The notes under the pieces were generated by a model, which ran no database searches, had not been told where the DNA came from, and was given only the letters and a program-made list of their open reading frames with translations. 64,000 bases of DNA from Candidula unifasciata (lineage: Eukaryota; Mollusca; Gastropoda; Stylommatophora; Geomitridae): contig CAJHNH020002791.1 in NCBI GenBank assembly GCA_905116865.2, positions 362,363 through 426,362 on the forward strand. Direction: 5' to 3'. Below, piece by piece: positions 1 to 10,957 of the stretch; positions within the stretch are counted from its first letter, which is position 1, and each line of letters opens with the position of its first letter. The position numbers and the translations under genes were made by a program.

Positions 1-18
1 TATCATTTGTTTGTTTAG

Positions 19-99
19 GTGTACAACACAGCACAACCAGAGGTCATCATTTCAGTCCAGCCACAAGTGCATGTGTTATCAAAGGAGGAATTTTCACAG
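19..99 (+). CDS. WDR43: WDR43 exon a (first exon visible)
   Basis: A pyrimidine-rich acceptor (ttgtttag) precedes GTG TAC AAC and a gtcagt donor follows CAG at 97-99. The 27 codons are open in the phase that joins to the next exon (VYNTAQPEVIISVQPQ, then VHVLSKEEFSQ). It is the weakest WDR43 exon: I cannot match it confidently to a segment of the vertebrate protein, and a further small exon could lie in the 1 kb that follows. Confidence 0.5.
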
Positions 100-3000
100 G
101 TCAGTGCTGACAGCAAACTCAAACACCTGTCAGTTGAATTCTTTGTCTTTTATCTTTGTCGTTCGTAGATATTGGCATATCACAGATATTGACACATTTT
201 CTTAGGGGTGTTTCCAGTTGTCATTGTTGTGTGGCTTTTGTTCAAATAAATGTCTTCTTTTTATATAAATATACAGTCCGTGTCGGCTCTGTGGCTAAGA
301 CGATGCAGCTAAGGGCTATGCGTGCGCCTTGCGTTGCTTTCGACAGTGGTATCAGGGGGCCGACCACCCAGAAAGCAATGGCAAACTACTGGATGTAAAT
401 TTGCCTAGAGAAACCACACAACAGCTCCTGTCAGTTGGGGTTGGTTCTGCAACATCCTGTAAAGGATACGCAACTAGCCTAGATACAGTCCGTGTGTGTG
501 GCATTGGTAGTCATGTTTGACCCTAGCCTTGTTTCATGTACTGTCCACCATTTCTGCTACAGATCTCTCCCAAAGATTGATGCTAACACCTTCTTTCTTG
601 GTCTCCCACTTAACCTGCTGTAGTTTTGCTATAAATGATGCTGGTTGTACTGAACACTTTACCATTTCAGGTGCTATCTGGCCATCTATGTCTGTGTAGG
701 TGAGTGTATGCATGTATATATGCATGCGTGTATGTGGATGTGTGTGTGTATTGGATGCCTGTGTGTGTGTGAATGGGTTTGTGGGTGTGTGTATTCACGA
801 GCGAGCGTGTGCACATAATTTACTGCCCATGCTTTTGTTTTTGACTTGATTTTTATAATATGCATATTAATACATGAACAAACCATGCTTTATTGATGAA
901 ATACAACTGCTGTGTGAAAGATGGGAGTTTGGAAGGGCCCAATGTAAGACAGGCCTGCGTGCCTAATATAACCCTTTGAAATAAAAGTTTGTTCGTTCTA
1001 TTAAACATTCATAGTGTACTGTAGTTTCTCTGATGTTATCTTTCCATATTGTACTTTGCTTATCTCTCTTGATCTCGATCCCTCTTATTTGTTTCATCAC
1101 AAGACAGGTGGGCAAACCATATGATCTGCTTATCATTGATAAATATGATTTCTGACTATAGGTGAAGCGACCAGAAATATCCCAGCACATGACCACATTA
1201 ATCCCCGCAGATCTGCAGCCGGCACCAGCCAGCAAGAATAAGGGCAAGAAGCGCACACGGCGCTCTTCTGTGTCTGATGTAAGTTTTGTGTAAGATCAAT
1301 GTGTGGTTGTTGTGCATTAGTCCCTAATGTCAGTTTTGTACCAGATTGTGTGCATTAGTCCCTAATGTCAGTTTTGTACCAGATAATAAGTGCATTAGTC
1401 CCTAATGTCAGTTTTGTACCAGATTGTGTGCATTAGTCCCTAATGTCAGTTTTGTACCAGATAATAAGTGCATTAGTCCCTAATGTCAGTTTTGTACCAG
1501 ATTGTGTGCATTAGTCCCTAATGTCAGTTTTGTACCAGATTGTGTGCATTAGTCCCTAATGTCAGTTTTGTTCCAGATAATAAGTGCATTAGTCCCTAAT
1601 GTCAGTTTTGTACCAGAATAATAAGTGCATTAGTCCCTAATGTCAGTTTTGTACCAGATTGTGTGCATTAGTCCCTAATGTCAGGTTTGTACCAAATAGG
1701 TGCATTAGTCCCTAATGTCAGGTTTGTACCAGATTAATGTATGTAGTTATTGTGCAGTAAGAGTCTAGTGTAAGGTTTGGACCAGATTGTTAAACGTACA
1801 ATTTTCATGCCACTGGCACATTGGACATGTCACACTAGATTCATATTCGCATAGATCAGTTGGCACTCAGGTAGACCCATGGCAGCTACTTCCCGGAGCA
1901 TTACTTACTTCTGCTAGTTCCTCTAAGTGTTTATGACGTCCCACAATTGTAATCCTTGTCACTGGGTAATAATGGTTTTCCTGCAGTGTAAAAATTTATC
2001 TGCTTGAGAAGCGAGAACCAACAGTCAGTAAGCCAGATAAACAAACAGATCTTCAGCATTCTGAGTCCTTGCGGTTCACTGCTGCAGATATCACCCGCCT
2101 CCACTCATCTCTCTGGTTGGCCTTCTCTTTCCAGTTGGTGACCCTAAGAGTGTGTAGATCTGTTTGGATATTATCGCTCCATTGTCTTGTTGGTCTGCCA
2201 TGCCTCACTATTCAGCTCCCTGGTGTATAGTTACCACTTCTCTGTCAACTGACGTTCTGTCAATATGCACCAGTTATTTCAGTCTTATTAGCCCTCACGA
2301 TACCAGTTATCAGTGGTGATTAAACAGTTTTTGATTCTCGTTGTTTCCTGTCATTCTCCATTCCCTGTTGTTTGAATCTTTGACAGGTCTGAAGATTCGT
2401 CAGTCTTTGTATTCAAACATTTGAAATAAGGCTTCATCTCTTTTAGTTGTGCTTCTCTGTAAAATGGAGGTACATGTGCAAAGCTCAAATTCTGAACTGT
2501 AAAATGACTGAAAAAGTCAAGAAGTGGACAAACAACTAGAACTTTCTGTTGGAGTTTACTGCCGGTGAATGCTTAAAAGAATTACAATTTATGTTTGTAG
2601 TTTGTAACTCTGCTTTTTTTTTAAAAATATATATTCTCCATGTTTCTACTTAAATGACAGTGCAGGTTTAATATTAGGCTTATGTATTTTAAGTTTGATA
2701 TGGGGTTCCATTTCCACAGATTTCCTAGATCTTTTGAAGCACTTTTTGCCTTTTGTTCATTGATTAAATCATTAACATCTGTATGAGCTTATACAGTCCC
2801 ATTGTTGCGGAAGGAAAAGAATGAAGCCACTTTCCTCTGTGAGGCATATGTTGGGCTGAAAGATGCAGAATTTGCAGCCTAGCTGGCAAAACACAACATG
2901 CCATCTGCCTTTTTTTAAGGACAATAGCAGATAAAGATTTTCTGTTTAAAAATGAGCATGCTGCTGTAAGATTTTTTGAAGCAGTGAGTTTTTATGAACT

Positions 3001-6000
3001 TGATTGGTTGTAACAATGAAACCAAGACTACATGGTGACTGAATTTCAACACTAAATTTTTGTTTCTTTGGCGAAACAGTTGACCGTGGAGGAGCGGCTG
3101 AATGCCATGAGCTCTGATGTCCCCAGCGATGGTCATGTGAGACAACCACCTGTGGCCAACACACTCAGTCGGTTACTCCAGCAAGGATTGTTGAGTGGAG
3201 ATGCCAAAATCCTGACGGTGAGCAGTGTTTATTCCTAGTAGCCTCTCTACCCCTGTCTCCCTCTCCCTGTAAGAAGTGTGTGTTCCTCGTACTCTCTACA
3301 CCTAAATCTTCCTCTCTGTAAGTATATATTTCTCCTACTGTCCATGTAATCAATGGTTGTTTGTCTACACTCTCTACACCTGTCTTCTTTTCTGTAATCA
3401 GTGTCTTTTTCACCTACCCATATCTTTCTATCTATAATTGTATCTGTTACTTCTGTCTACTTCTCTCTCTCTCGCTCTCTCTTGTGTTGAGACCTAACAC
3501 CTGAGACATTCCCATGTACGCTCTGTCCCACTTTTTAGCAGCTATCAGATAATGCCAGCCCAATAGTACAGTAGCAGTCTGATTCTAGTCTTGCCTTTCC
3601 TTTGAGTGTTGGCCAGATTTCTCTACTCTGTCACTGCCATTTTTTGGTTCATTTTGATGACAGATTTGTTAATAACCTGGTATTCACAGTTTCTATTGAA
3701 ATAACGCACTGGCAACAGATTTTAGTATTTGAAATTAATGTTGCATAAATTGACAAAGAAGGAAATGAGGGGTAAGCTGCAGAAAATCTGTAACAGTAAT
3801 ATGAATAAATCAATAAAAATGGATAGGGTCAGCTTTACAGGAACACAGTCACAAGTGTCAGATTAGATGTTGCTAGGAAATCTTCATCAGCCTACAAAAC
3901 TACACAAATCTGAAAATGTGTGTCCTTCAGACGAAAATGTAAGTACCATTTTTGGGGATAGCATTTGAAATGCAAATTCATAGGTGTCCTTTTGTTTTCT
4001 TATTTGCTGATGCTTCTCCAGAGGTTTTTTCACCATGTCAAAGTATGGTGGGTTGGCCACGAGGCAGGCCTGGATGACATTGTGGATCTTCAGGCAGACC
4101 TGCAAACACTTGAACCCACCAACTGGAAAGAGAAGGCCAGACACAGAGATACACCAGCAATGAACCTGAATGGCTAAGGAATGCTAAAGAAGAAGAAGAA
4201 TTTTCTGATGGAGTCTTTCTATCCATATCACAATTCTCCCAGTTAAGATTTTGTTGTGAGTTGACTTTTCCCAATTTTGTGTGTGTGTGTGTTAATTTGT
4301 TGATAAACCAGTGTGGCTGTTGTAACTAAAGTAGTCATGTTGGTTTACACAGGGGGTCTTCCAAGAGACTAACGAGACAGTTGTTAAAAACACCCTGAAG
4401 AGGCTTCCTGTGTCTTTCATTGTTCCCCTGGTGAAGGAGATCGACAAAGGAATGACTGGACATGCTCAGCAGTAAGTACCACACCTTGTGATTTATTGTT
4501 TTGTTCTTCGCTTTATATCTTGGGTGAGGAGTATTGTCTGGACTTTTTTCACTGGGGTACAACGGTGTGTTGGTTTATGAATAGGCGGACAGACTGGCTG
4601 GCTCTGCACAACTTGGTGGAATACTGATGCATGATAAGGCAGACATGGTTAGTGCCTTGTGGCAGAGCGTGTACAGTTTGGAGGAGCAGATGGATCGCGA
4701 TGAGATTGATGCTTGAGGCTCAGAGGAAAGTCAAGACAGATGTTTAATCAGAATGCTACTGGCTGCTGAAGATGGGGGCAAAGCACTTATGGGAATGCCC
4801 CGAGTGCTGTTATGTTGGTTCTTGGATCAACTATCTTTCAGGAAAAGACTGTTATTCTACCATTAGCCATGTAATGTTAGATATCTAATTATATGGACCA
4901 ATCAGCCTTCAATAACTGATGTGATCATCAAAACACTACCCTTTACTTTCCAGAGTATTTCCTTATACCCATTTTAGGTTGGGTAAACAGGAAATCTAAA
5001 CCACATGTGGATTCCAGGCCACTTTTGGAAGAAACAAAAAATAGACCCAATGCCTACCCAGAAGCATGTCGTAAGAGTCGACTAATTGGGAGCTTCCTTT
5101 GAAGTCAGAGTAAATCTGCCTGATAGGCAAGGAACCAGCCGCCTGCATTCAAATGAGTCAGATCTGTCAATGGATGTGCACGCAGCACTAGAATTTTAGG
5201 AGCAACCAGAGCCTTCTGTTGGAGTTTACAGGCGGTGAATGCAAGAAGAGGATGGAATCCACTGGAACAAACAATCGAAAAACCCTTGCCACCATATGGA
5301 TTTGAACACAAGACTTTTGTTGGACCAGAATGGAACCATTTAGTTGTTTTATGTTGTTGACCAGTGAGGTAGGCTTTTTTATACAAATCTGATATGAACT
5401 TTCATTAAGTTATAGCTTGTGCAACCAACATTTATCTAAGACTCAATCTTTGGTGGTTTGTTTCAGTGCTTGCACTTTAAGCCGGTGGATATCAGCACTT
5501 GTGTCTTGTCATACTTCGTACATTTTATCGGTAAGTTATGCTTTCTTTATTGTGACTTTTTTCGATTACTTTTTATTTTGACTTCAATTTTAGTGCTTGC
5601 TGCCAACTTATGTAATCACAACAGACTTTATCAACGTATGTTCAGGTTTTGCGATGTCGGAAACACAAATATGTATCCCTGACAATGCTCGCCAGCATAC
5701 GTTTAGGTTTTAGCATTTAGGAAACACCGGAATTGTGTCCCTGAAGATGTTTGTCAACATATGTTCATGTTTTTGCATGGATGAAACAATGTATCCTTGT
5801 GGCTTGGCACCTGAAAACGCTGAGCTGTATTCCAACACTGTAAACTGCGTGAGTTTGTAAATTGTTTGTCGTGCCCTGTTCTGCCACAAAAGCGTAATTA
5901 TTTTGTGAAGGAGGTGCATCTCTTGTTTTAATTTCATGGCCAGTGCGACCCTACATCTTTTTTTTTAATTTTTTTTTTTATTTTTACCATGGACAGTGTC

Positions 6001-9000
6001 AGATATCTCAAGTGTTTTTACAATGCCATCTCAGCATGTTTGTACACCGTATGCTATGCCACCTGACATCTCAGCATGTTTGTATACCGTATGCTATGTC
6101 ATCTGACATCTCAGCATGTTTGTATACCGTATGCTATGTCATCTGACATCTCAGCATGTTTGTATACCGTATGCTATGCCACCTGACATCTCAGCATGTT
6201 TGTATACCGTATGCTATGCCACCTGACATCTCAGCATGTTTGTATACCGTATGTTATGCCAACTGACATCTCAGCATGTTTGTATACCGTATTCAGGATA
6301 ACATACATATCTCAGGATGTTTTTATATTGTGTGCACTTCCACCTAACATGCTGTAATCTGATCTGGAACAGGTTCCTGAGGTGATGAACACAATGAACC
6401 GGTTGTTCCAGACTCTGGTATCCAGGCAAAAGTTCTACCCAAAAATGCTTCAGCTCAAGGGACGCTTGGAGCTGGTCAAGCAGAGGGTAAGTTTCTGTGT
6501 GTGTAGATAAAATCTGTTGAATATGTTACATCAATGACACCTTTTACAATCATTTCAAGCTGTAGATGAAATCTAACATGCATGAATGAAGAATGTAAAA
6601 CAAAAATATGAGAATCAACACTGAAAAGACAGAAGTAATGTCAATAAGAGAAAAGAAGACAGATCTAAACATAACAATAGAATACAAAGACATTAAACAG
6701 GCATGTGAGTTTAAATATCTGGGAACTACATTTACCGAAGATGGGAAATTGGATAAAGAAATTAACATTAGATGCAGTAAAGCAAACCAAGTATTGGGAC
6801 AGCTAGCTCTTACTGCAAAAGACAATCCCTATCAGCACAAAGAGACATATTATTCAAAGCATATTTATTCCAACTCTGTGCTACCAGTGCCAGACATGGT
6901 CACTCACAACAAACCATAAAAGAAAATTAGTAACCATGGAAATGAGATGTCTGAGAAGGGCTGTAGGAGTGACCATAAGAGATAACATCAGGAATGAGAT
7001 CATAAGAGAAAAAGTCGGCACAGAACCAATTCTAAATTACATACGAAGACAGCAAGTGAAATGGTTTGCCCACTTAGAGAGAATGCCTTGTGACACCATA
7101 CCATACAAAGCATACTTGGAAAGAGAAGAATGTGGAGTACGAGGTAGACCAAGAACAAGATGGAAGGATAACATCAGAGAAACTCTACAACAGCACGATG
7201 TGCCTATGGTCGATGCGGCCAGAAGAGCTAGAAACAGGACCTTATATCTCCCTCGACGCCCACAGCGGTAAAAGAGGAAGTGAATAAGAAGAAGATAAAA
7301 TCTGTTGTTTGTGAGTTACATCAGTGACACCCTTCATAATCATTTCAAGCTGTAGATGAAATCCATTGTTTGTGAGTTACATCAGTGACACTCTTCATAA
7401 TCATTTCAAGCTGTAAATGAAATCCGTTGTTTGTGAGTTACATCAGTGACACCCTTCATAATCATTTCAAGCTGTAAATGAAATCCATTGTTTGTGAGTT
7501 ACATCAGTGACACCCTTCATAATCATTTCAAGCTGTAAATGAAATCCATTGTTTGTGAGTTACATCAGTGACACCCTTCATAATCATTTCAAGCTGTAGA
7601 TAAAATCCGTTGTTTGTCCGTTTTAACATTGATTGACTCTCTTCATTTCAGGGCAAGTCATCTGATGCTGATGAAGAGAACACTGAGCCTTTGTTAACAT
7701 ACCAAGATGGTGAGCTTGCTTTGTTTCTGTAGATGTTTATTGTTTCTCTGGTCTCATGTGAATGTAGTGTGTTGTTGCCCATGTGAATGTTGGATGTTAT
7801 GTGATAGATGTTTGTGTGTGTGATACTCCATGATAGATGTAGTGGTGTCTCTGTAATGTCCATCTTTCCTTTTTGTTGAGTGTCAGTCAGGTCATCTGCA
7901 CCATTCTGTCCAGACCATAGTGGTCTGTTCAGGCTTCCACAGTGTCTTGGTCAATCTAGCTTGTCAGACATTGCTGTTAACTCTTCTTGTATTGTGTGCC
8001 TGTTGTGGTAGGCCAATCATTTTTATTTTGCATTTGTCTGTAGTTTCCAGAACCTTCCTAAAAGCTTTTTTCCTCCAATTTCATTGATGGAATTATTGAT
8101 AAAAAAAATTTTTAAATTGCTGCAGAGTGCTTGAACTCTTCTACATTTTACTTTCTGACTCTGTGTTCTCCGGTTTCTCCTACAGCCTTCGTTAGATTAC
8201 AGAACTCTCTGTAATTGTTTCACTGAGACTTTACTCATTTTCCCTGCCTGTTCTACTTCTATGTTCCCTAACAGTAGGTACACTGAAGTAGAGCTTTTTT
8301 GCTGGTTTTTTTTTTTTTTTATTTGATTGTCTTATATTTACACCAAGCCCCTTAATCATTATGTAATGCCTGTGTTGCTCTTTTTTGCGGACTCTGAACT
8401 GATTCTGTGTTGTTTTTCTTTCAGAGTCTGACTCAGAGGGCTCGGACAGTTTGGTGATAGACGGAAATGACCTGGAGTCAGATGTGAGTAGTTTGGTCTT
8501 TATTTCAGACTCAGTTCTTTGGTTTTAATAAAAGTTGAATTAGAGCAGTGGCCTCCAGTACTTTTTCAGGTGGCATCCCCCTTGGGGGTTTGGCAAGAAC
8601 AGAAACAAACATCCCGAGTGCTGTTAACAAGAACTTGGAGAAAAACATGCACATAAACCAGTGTTAAATAAAAGAAACAGTCACCAACAACTGGTAATTT
8701 AATGTCCAAATATCAATGTGAGAGCTGACACTGTTTTTGTCTTGCCTATGACATTCTGCTATTTGGGCCGCAATGCTTGACTAGACCACTCTACACCTTA
8801 AGCTAGCGGTGCTGTTTTATTTTCATGACTGTTAACCCTGAAACTCTGGAATATTACAAGTACAAATGAACTCAGTTTCAAAATTGCTTGACCTCCAAAT
8901 CTTTATCAATCCCCAGGTTGGAGGCCACTCTGAATTAGAGGATGTTAAAATGTATTGTTTGGGGGTAAATGAAAAAAAAAAGTTTTATCCTTGCATCAGC

Positions 9001-9901
9001 TGGTTTTAGTTGCTTGTGATGGTTAACTCTTTTAGTTCCAAGGAGTTAACTTTAATTCCTGCTGTACCAGGTTGTAGATGCGGCTCCTGCTATCCCAAGG
9101 AGTTGGGCTTAAACGAAATGAGACCAGGGATTTGACAGAGACACTCTAGGGCAGGAGTCGTGAAATCAACAATTTAAAGATACAGAAGGTTAAAATGTGA
9201 GAACTCTCAGTGATTTGGCAGCAGATTTTGCATTGATGTCAGCCGAGGTATCGAGAGTCGGTCGTTTAGGAAGCAGTCCCCGATGTGGGTTCCATCGGGT
9301 CCCATTGTGGGGGGGGGGGGGGGGGGCAAAAAATATACTATGCTCACTGCCTAACCAGCAAGCATGTCTTAGTAGTAGACTAATTGGGAACTTTATCTTC
9401 TTCTTTGCGTTCACCAGTTGTAAACTCTGGCAGAAAGTTCTGGTTGTTCATCCAGTTTTGGACTGCAATCCTGTTCCAGAACTTGAGTTTCACGTGTGCA
9501 TCCGTTTGACAGATCTGACTTATTTGTATGCAGACTGCTGGTTCCATGCCTCTCAGGCAGATGCACTTTGACTTCGAGGGAAGCTCCCCAATTAGTCGAC
9601 TCTTACGACATACTTTTGGGTAGGCGGTGGGTCTATTCTTGTCTTCCCTATAATAGGGCCCCGGAACCCACACAGGGAGGAAACTTTATTTAATAGCAAC
9701 TAATTAAAGATTTGCATAAATCTGAGAAAAGGTGCTGATACCACAGCCTGTCTGTAGACCACAACACAACGGGATAACCATGCTTTGAGGTGTGAGCACA
9801 AAAGATGAGTCTCTCCTTGAAGCAGTAGAGGCTCATGTTTGCGAAAGGTTGCCACAGATTTTTATCAGTTTATAGCTGTTAACGTGGATACATTCATTTG
9901 T

Positions 9902-9937
<36 letters not shown>

Positions 9938-10045
9938 CTCTCTCTCTCTCCCCTCTCCCCCAATTATTTCTAAATTGTGTGATTGCATGTTTTTTCTTTT
10001 CTTTTTTAGGATAACTGGGAAGATATTTCGGACATGGAGACATAA
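19..10045 (+). CDS. WDR43: WDR43/UTP5 orthologue, 3' portion (nine exons, Utp12 domain, stop codon)
   Basis: Spliced gene, 5' end outside the window. Exons: 19-99, 1162-1278, 3080-3217, 4353-4471, 5467-5530, 6373-6486, 7652-7709, 8425-8483, 10010-10045. Every junction has AG/GT borders and the phases fit (119+64 and 58+59 restore frame). The joined product has a basic linker (KNKGKKRTRRSS), then a Utp12-type helical domain starting LTVEERLNAM and running through LKRLPVSFIVPLVKEI, RWISALVSCHTSYILS and KFYPKMLQLKGRLELV, then an acidic Ser/Asp/Glu tail ending DNWEDISDMET. From family knowledge, WDR43 is a nucleolar t-UTP/SSU-processome subunit acting in pre-18S rRNA processing and coupling to Pol I transcription; Utp12 domains mediate heterodimer assembly. 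The WD40 propeller should lie upstream of base 1. The assignment rests on recognising the order LTVEERL, Utp12 helices, acidic DNWED tail; no database search was run. Confidence 0.88.
100..1161. other. WDR43 intron a: SINE-C copy and TG-rich tract
   Basis: Holds a SINE-C copy (281-483) and a TG-rich alternating purine-pyrimidine tract at about 700-810. No further convincing exon was seen. Confidence 0.6.
281..483 (+). mobile_element. SINE-C copy (tRNA-derived family)
   Basis: Shares with copies near 10.8, 11.4, 18.3, 24.4 and 43.8 kb a head starting GTGGCTAAG, a middle with CGACAGTGGTATCAG and CAATGGCAAACTACTGG, and the end CAACATCCTGTAAAGGATA. Other copies preserve a Pol III B-box (GGTTCGATCCC), so the head is tRNA-like. 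Confidence 0.75.
1162..1278 (+). CDS. WDR43: WDR43 exon b, basic linker
   Basis: Acceptor gactatag, donor gtaagt, 39 codons, phase 0 on both sides. Only this frame is open; the other two hit stops. It encodes VKRPEISQHMTTLIPADLQP and then a Lys/Arg-rich stretch, KNKGKKRTRRSSVSD, a likely nuclear/nucleolar targeting segment between the WD40 propeller and the Utp12 domain. Confidence 0.8.
1311..1734. repeat. Minisatellite, about 36-41-bp unit, 11 copies
   Basis: Unit core GTGCATTAGTCCCTAATGTC followed by AGTTTTGTACCAGAT. Linkers TTGT and AATAA alternate between units, which suggests a higher-order dimer. It begins 33 bp after the WDR43 exon b donor. Confidence 0.9.
2048..2440 (-). mobile_element. 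Non-LTR retrotransposon 3' fragment (LINE family 1)
   Basis: Closely similar to 61140-61555 and 49625-49850. On the - strand the 61.3-kb copy encodes a reverse-transcriptase C-terminal tail (NRLKWLGHIKRMSDD, GRRPRGRPRK). This copy has several stops and is decayed. Confidence 0.65.
2505..2580 (+). mobile_element. SINE-B 3' end fragment
   Basis: Contains AGAACTTTCTGTTGGAGTTT and the CCGGTGAATGC end typical of SINE-B copies. The 5' part is missing. Confidence 0.5.
3080..3217 (+). CDS. WDR43: WDR43 exon c, start of Utp12 domain
   Basis: Acceptor gcgaaacag, donor gtgagc, 46 codons, phase 0/0. It encodes LTVEERLNAMSSD and later NTLSRLLQQGLLSGDAKIL. The first motif matches the conserved TIEERL segment that precedes the Utp12 domain in animal WDR43, and the Leu-rich helix with L.QGL.S.D matches the first Utp12 helix. 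Confidence 0.9.
4040..4200 (+). mobile_element. LINE family 1 3' fragment
   Basis: Reverse-complement relative of 2048-2440: GGCCAGACACAGAGA and AACTGGAAAGAGAAGGCC, ending in AAGAAGAAGAAG. It lies in the intron before WDR43 exon d. Confidence 0.55.
4353..4471 (+). CDS. WDR43: WDR43 exon d, Utp12 core
   Basis: Acceptor tttacacag, donor gtaagt, 119 bp, so it ends in phase 2. It encodes GVFQETNETVVKNTLKRLP and then VSFIVPLVKEIDKGMTGHAQ. The NT(L)KRLP..(F/I)IVPLVKEI pattern is typical of the Utp12 domain of WDR43. Confidence 0.9.
4590..4810. mobile_element. Dispersed repeat, single-unit copy related to the 30.26-kb array
   Basis: Shares CTGCACAACTTGGTGG, TGATGCATGATAA, and further right CTGCTGAAGATG and CTTATGGGAAT with 30270-30790. 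Here the 123-bp segment occurs once. One frame reads SAQLGGILMHDKADM before a stop. Family unknown. Confidence 0.55.
5002..5250 (+). mobile_element. SINE-B copy
   Basis: Member of a family seen at least nine times here: starts near GTGGGTTCC, contains GCATGTCGTAAGAGTCGACT, AATTGGGAGCTTCCTT and AGATCTGTAAAA-type blocks, and ends AGTTTACAGCCGGTGAATGC plus an (AAG)n-like tail. No coding capacity. Confidence 0.75.
5467..5530 (+). CDS. WDR43: WDR43 exon e, Utp12 helix
   Basis: Short 64-bp exon after tttcag, with a gtaagt donor. Joined to exon d in phase it reads H-ACTLSRWISALVSCHTSYIL-S, matching the W(L/I)..(V/L)...H.SYL segment of the Utp12 domain. A naive reading of the local open frame gives a different and meaningless peptide, so the splice phase decides the call. 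Confidence 0.85.
6026..6293. repeat. Minisatellite, 40-bp unit, 7 copies
   Basis: Unit CATCTCAGCATGTTTGTATA plus CCGTATGCTATGCCACCTGA, repeated exactly every 40 bp (6027, 6067, 6107 and so on). Ends about 80 bp before the WDR43 exon f. Confidence 0.93.
6373..6486 (+). CDS. WDR43: WDR43 exon f, end of Utp12 domain
   Basis: Acceptor ctggaacag, donor gtaagt, 38 codons, phase 0/0. It encodes VPEVMNTMNRLFQTLVSRQK followed by FYPKMLQLKGRLELVKQR, corresponding to the LVPQL..L..L...R...F.KL..L.GKL.L segment that closes the Utp12 domain in WDR43. Confidence 0.88.
6595..7295 (+). pseudogene. Non-LTR retrotransposon reverse-transcriptase C-terminal fragment (LINE family 2)
   Basis: Two consecutive open frames (6608-6919 and 6936-7271). 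The first encodes NTEKTEVMSI and FKYLGTTFTEDGKLDKEI, the palm/thumb end of a LINE reverse transcriptase. The second encodes RRQQVKWFAHLERMP and GRPRTRWKDNIRE, the conserved C-terminal tail. A frame break separates them, and the 5' two thirds is absent. The (A/G)-rich tail AATAAGAAGAAGATAAAA marks its 3' end. It sits inside the 61-bp minisatellite tract, which is found on both sides. Confidence 0.85.
7296..7618. repeat. Minisatellite, 61-bp unit, about 5.2 copies
   Basis: Unit includes GTTGTTTGTGAGTTACATCA, GTGACACCCTTCATAATCAT and TTCAAGCTGTAGATGAAATCC, at 7302, 7363, 7424, 7485 and 7546. A diverged unit lies left of the LINE fragment (about 6502-6580), so the LINE interrupted or was captured by the array. 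Ends 34 bp before the WDR43 exon g. Confidence 0.92.
7652..7709 (+). CDS. WDR43: WDR43 exon g, acidic tail
   Basis: Acceptor cttcatttcag, donor gtgagc, 58 bp, ends in phase 1. It encodes GKSSDADEENTEPLLTYQD, the beginning of the Ser/Asp/Glu-rich C-terminal tail. Confidence 0.8.
8425..8483 (+). CDS. WDR43: WDR43 exon h, acidic tail
   Basis: Acceptor tttctttcag, donor gtgagt, 59 bp, which restores phase 0. With the G carried from the previous exon it encodes ESDSEGSDSLVIDGNDLESD. The run of acidic and Ser residues is typical of the tail and suggests CK2-type phosphorylation (inference). Confidence 0.82.
8546..8932. mobile_element. hAT-type MITE with perfect 8-bp target duplication
   Basis: The flanks are AATTAGAG at 8538-8545 and 8933-8940, an exact 8-bp direct repeat. 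The ends are inverted: left CAGTGGCCTCCA, right (reverse complement) CAGAGTGGCCTCCA. CAG-type ends plus an 8-bp duplication are hallmarks of the hAT superfamily. 387 bp, no coding capacity, in the intron before the last WDR43 exon. Confidence 0.85.
9275..9682. mobile_element. Inverted pair of SINE-B copies
   Basis: 9275-9395 is a SINE-B 5' part in + orientation, containing an 18-G run at 9309-9326. 9397-9682 is a full copy in - orientation, ending GGAACCCACACAGGGA. The two face each other and would fold into an intramolecular hairpin in the WDR43 pre-mRNA. Confidence 0.7.
9905..9960. repeat. CT microsatellite
   Basis: (CT)n with short CCCC interruptions, about 50 bp upstream of the last WDR43 acceptor; it extends the pyrimidine-rich region before that exon. 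Confidence 0.9.
10010..10045 (+). CDS. WDR43: WDR43 terminal exon with stop codon
   Basis: A long pyrimidine tract and ttttttag precede DNWEDISDMET and TAA at 10043-10045. The DNW(D/E)(D/E) motif near the C terminus is shared with vertebrate WDR43, which here ends shortly after it. The vertebrate proteins have a longer acidic extension. Confidence 0.88.
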   Translation, partial: DNWEDISDMET

Positions 10046-10734
10046 GACTGCACCGGTACATTAATATAGTGGATATGCAAATACTAGGAAACGTGTGTGG
10101 TTGCTGTTGTCATTGCTGCTTGGTTGTTAGGGCTGGAGTCTGGTGTGATCTTCTTCTTTCGTGCAGTGGCTCAAGATTTTGGGTCTTCCTTCTGCAGCTC
10201 AGTGGAATTTCTGACCCAGTTCTTGTGCAGTTGTATGAGTGTCTCTCAAGGGAGTTGTGTACTTGACTCACTGGCAGTTCTATTGGGTTTTGTACTGATT
10301 TTTAGGTGCACATGTTTTAGGTTTGTGTGCAGTAAGGGTCTAGATGTTGGTTCAGTTGAGTTTACTTTTGTAGATTGATTTGAGGGTCAGTCTAGACAAG
10401 TTTAGGGTCTGTAAAAAGCTGCTAGAATAGATTTTAATTATTGGTACGGTTAACGCAGGCAGCGAGCCTGAAGAAGTCGGATGTGTTCAGCTTAACACCA
10501 TCGATATAAACTTGAAGCTGTCAACAGTTACATCCTCTGATGTACAAATATTTCAGCTAGAAAGGGACATCACTCTAGTAACAAACAGCAACAAAAGATC
10601 TAGAATGAATGTATCATGTTGTTGTTGATTCCAACTTAATGTAAGCTGTTGTAGAGACCGTAGTGTATCTACTACTGTCTTCAATGAGGCAGTTTCCACT
10701 CGTGAATATACGGGTTGTTTAATGATGTTACCTG
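10046..10734 (+). other. WDR43 3' UTR and downstream sequence
   Basis: This follows the stop codon directly. No canonical AATAAA was found nearby; an ATTAAA near 11046 and an AATAAA at 11611 are the first candidate poly(A) signals, but both lie beyond SINE insertions, so the 3' end of the transcript is unresolved. The short open frames here are T-rich and resemble no protein. Confidence 0.4.
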
Positions 10735-10957
10735 TGGCTTAGAAATTGTGAATGCACATTCGTAATGTTGGGTTCAATCCCAGCTGCGGATTGTTTATCT
10801 TACATTGGTTTTGACAGTGGTACCAAGATCTAACTGTTTAGGAAGCAACGGCAAACTACCAAATGTAAAATTTGCCTTAAATAACTACAACAGCTAAAAA
10901 AAACAAATATGCTGGGGTGGGTTCTGCAGTGCCCTGTAAAGGACACATGCAACTCAC
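10735..10957 (+). mobile_element. SINE-C copy
   Basis: Contains GTGGCTTAGAAATTGTGAAT, a B-box-like GGGTTCAATCCCAGCTGCGG, CAACGGCAAACTACC and the terminal CCCTGTAAAGGACAC. Same family as 281-483. Confidence 0.75.

Noticed and set aside
5458..5682. 74-codon frame starting MFQCLHFKPVDIS
   Set aside because: It overlaps WDR43 exon e in the wrong phase; the spliced phase gives the Utp12 motif RWISALVSCHTSYILS instead.
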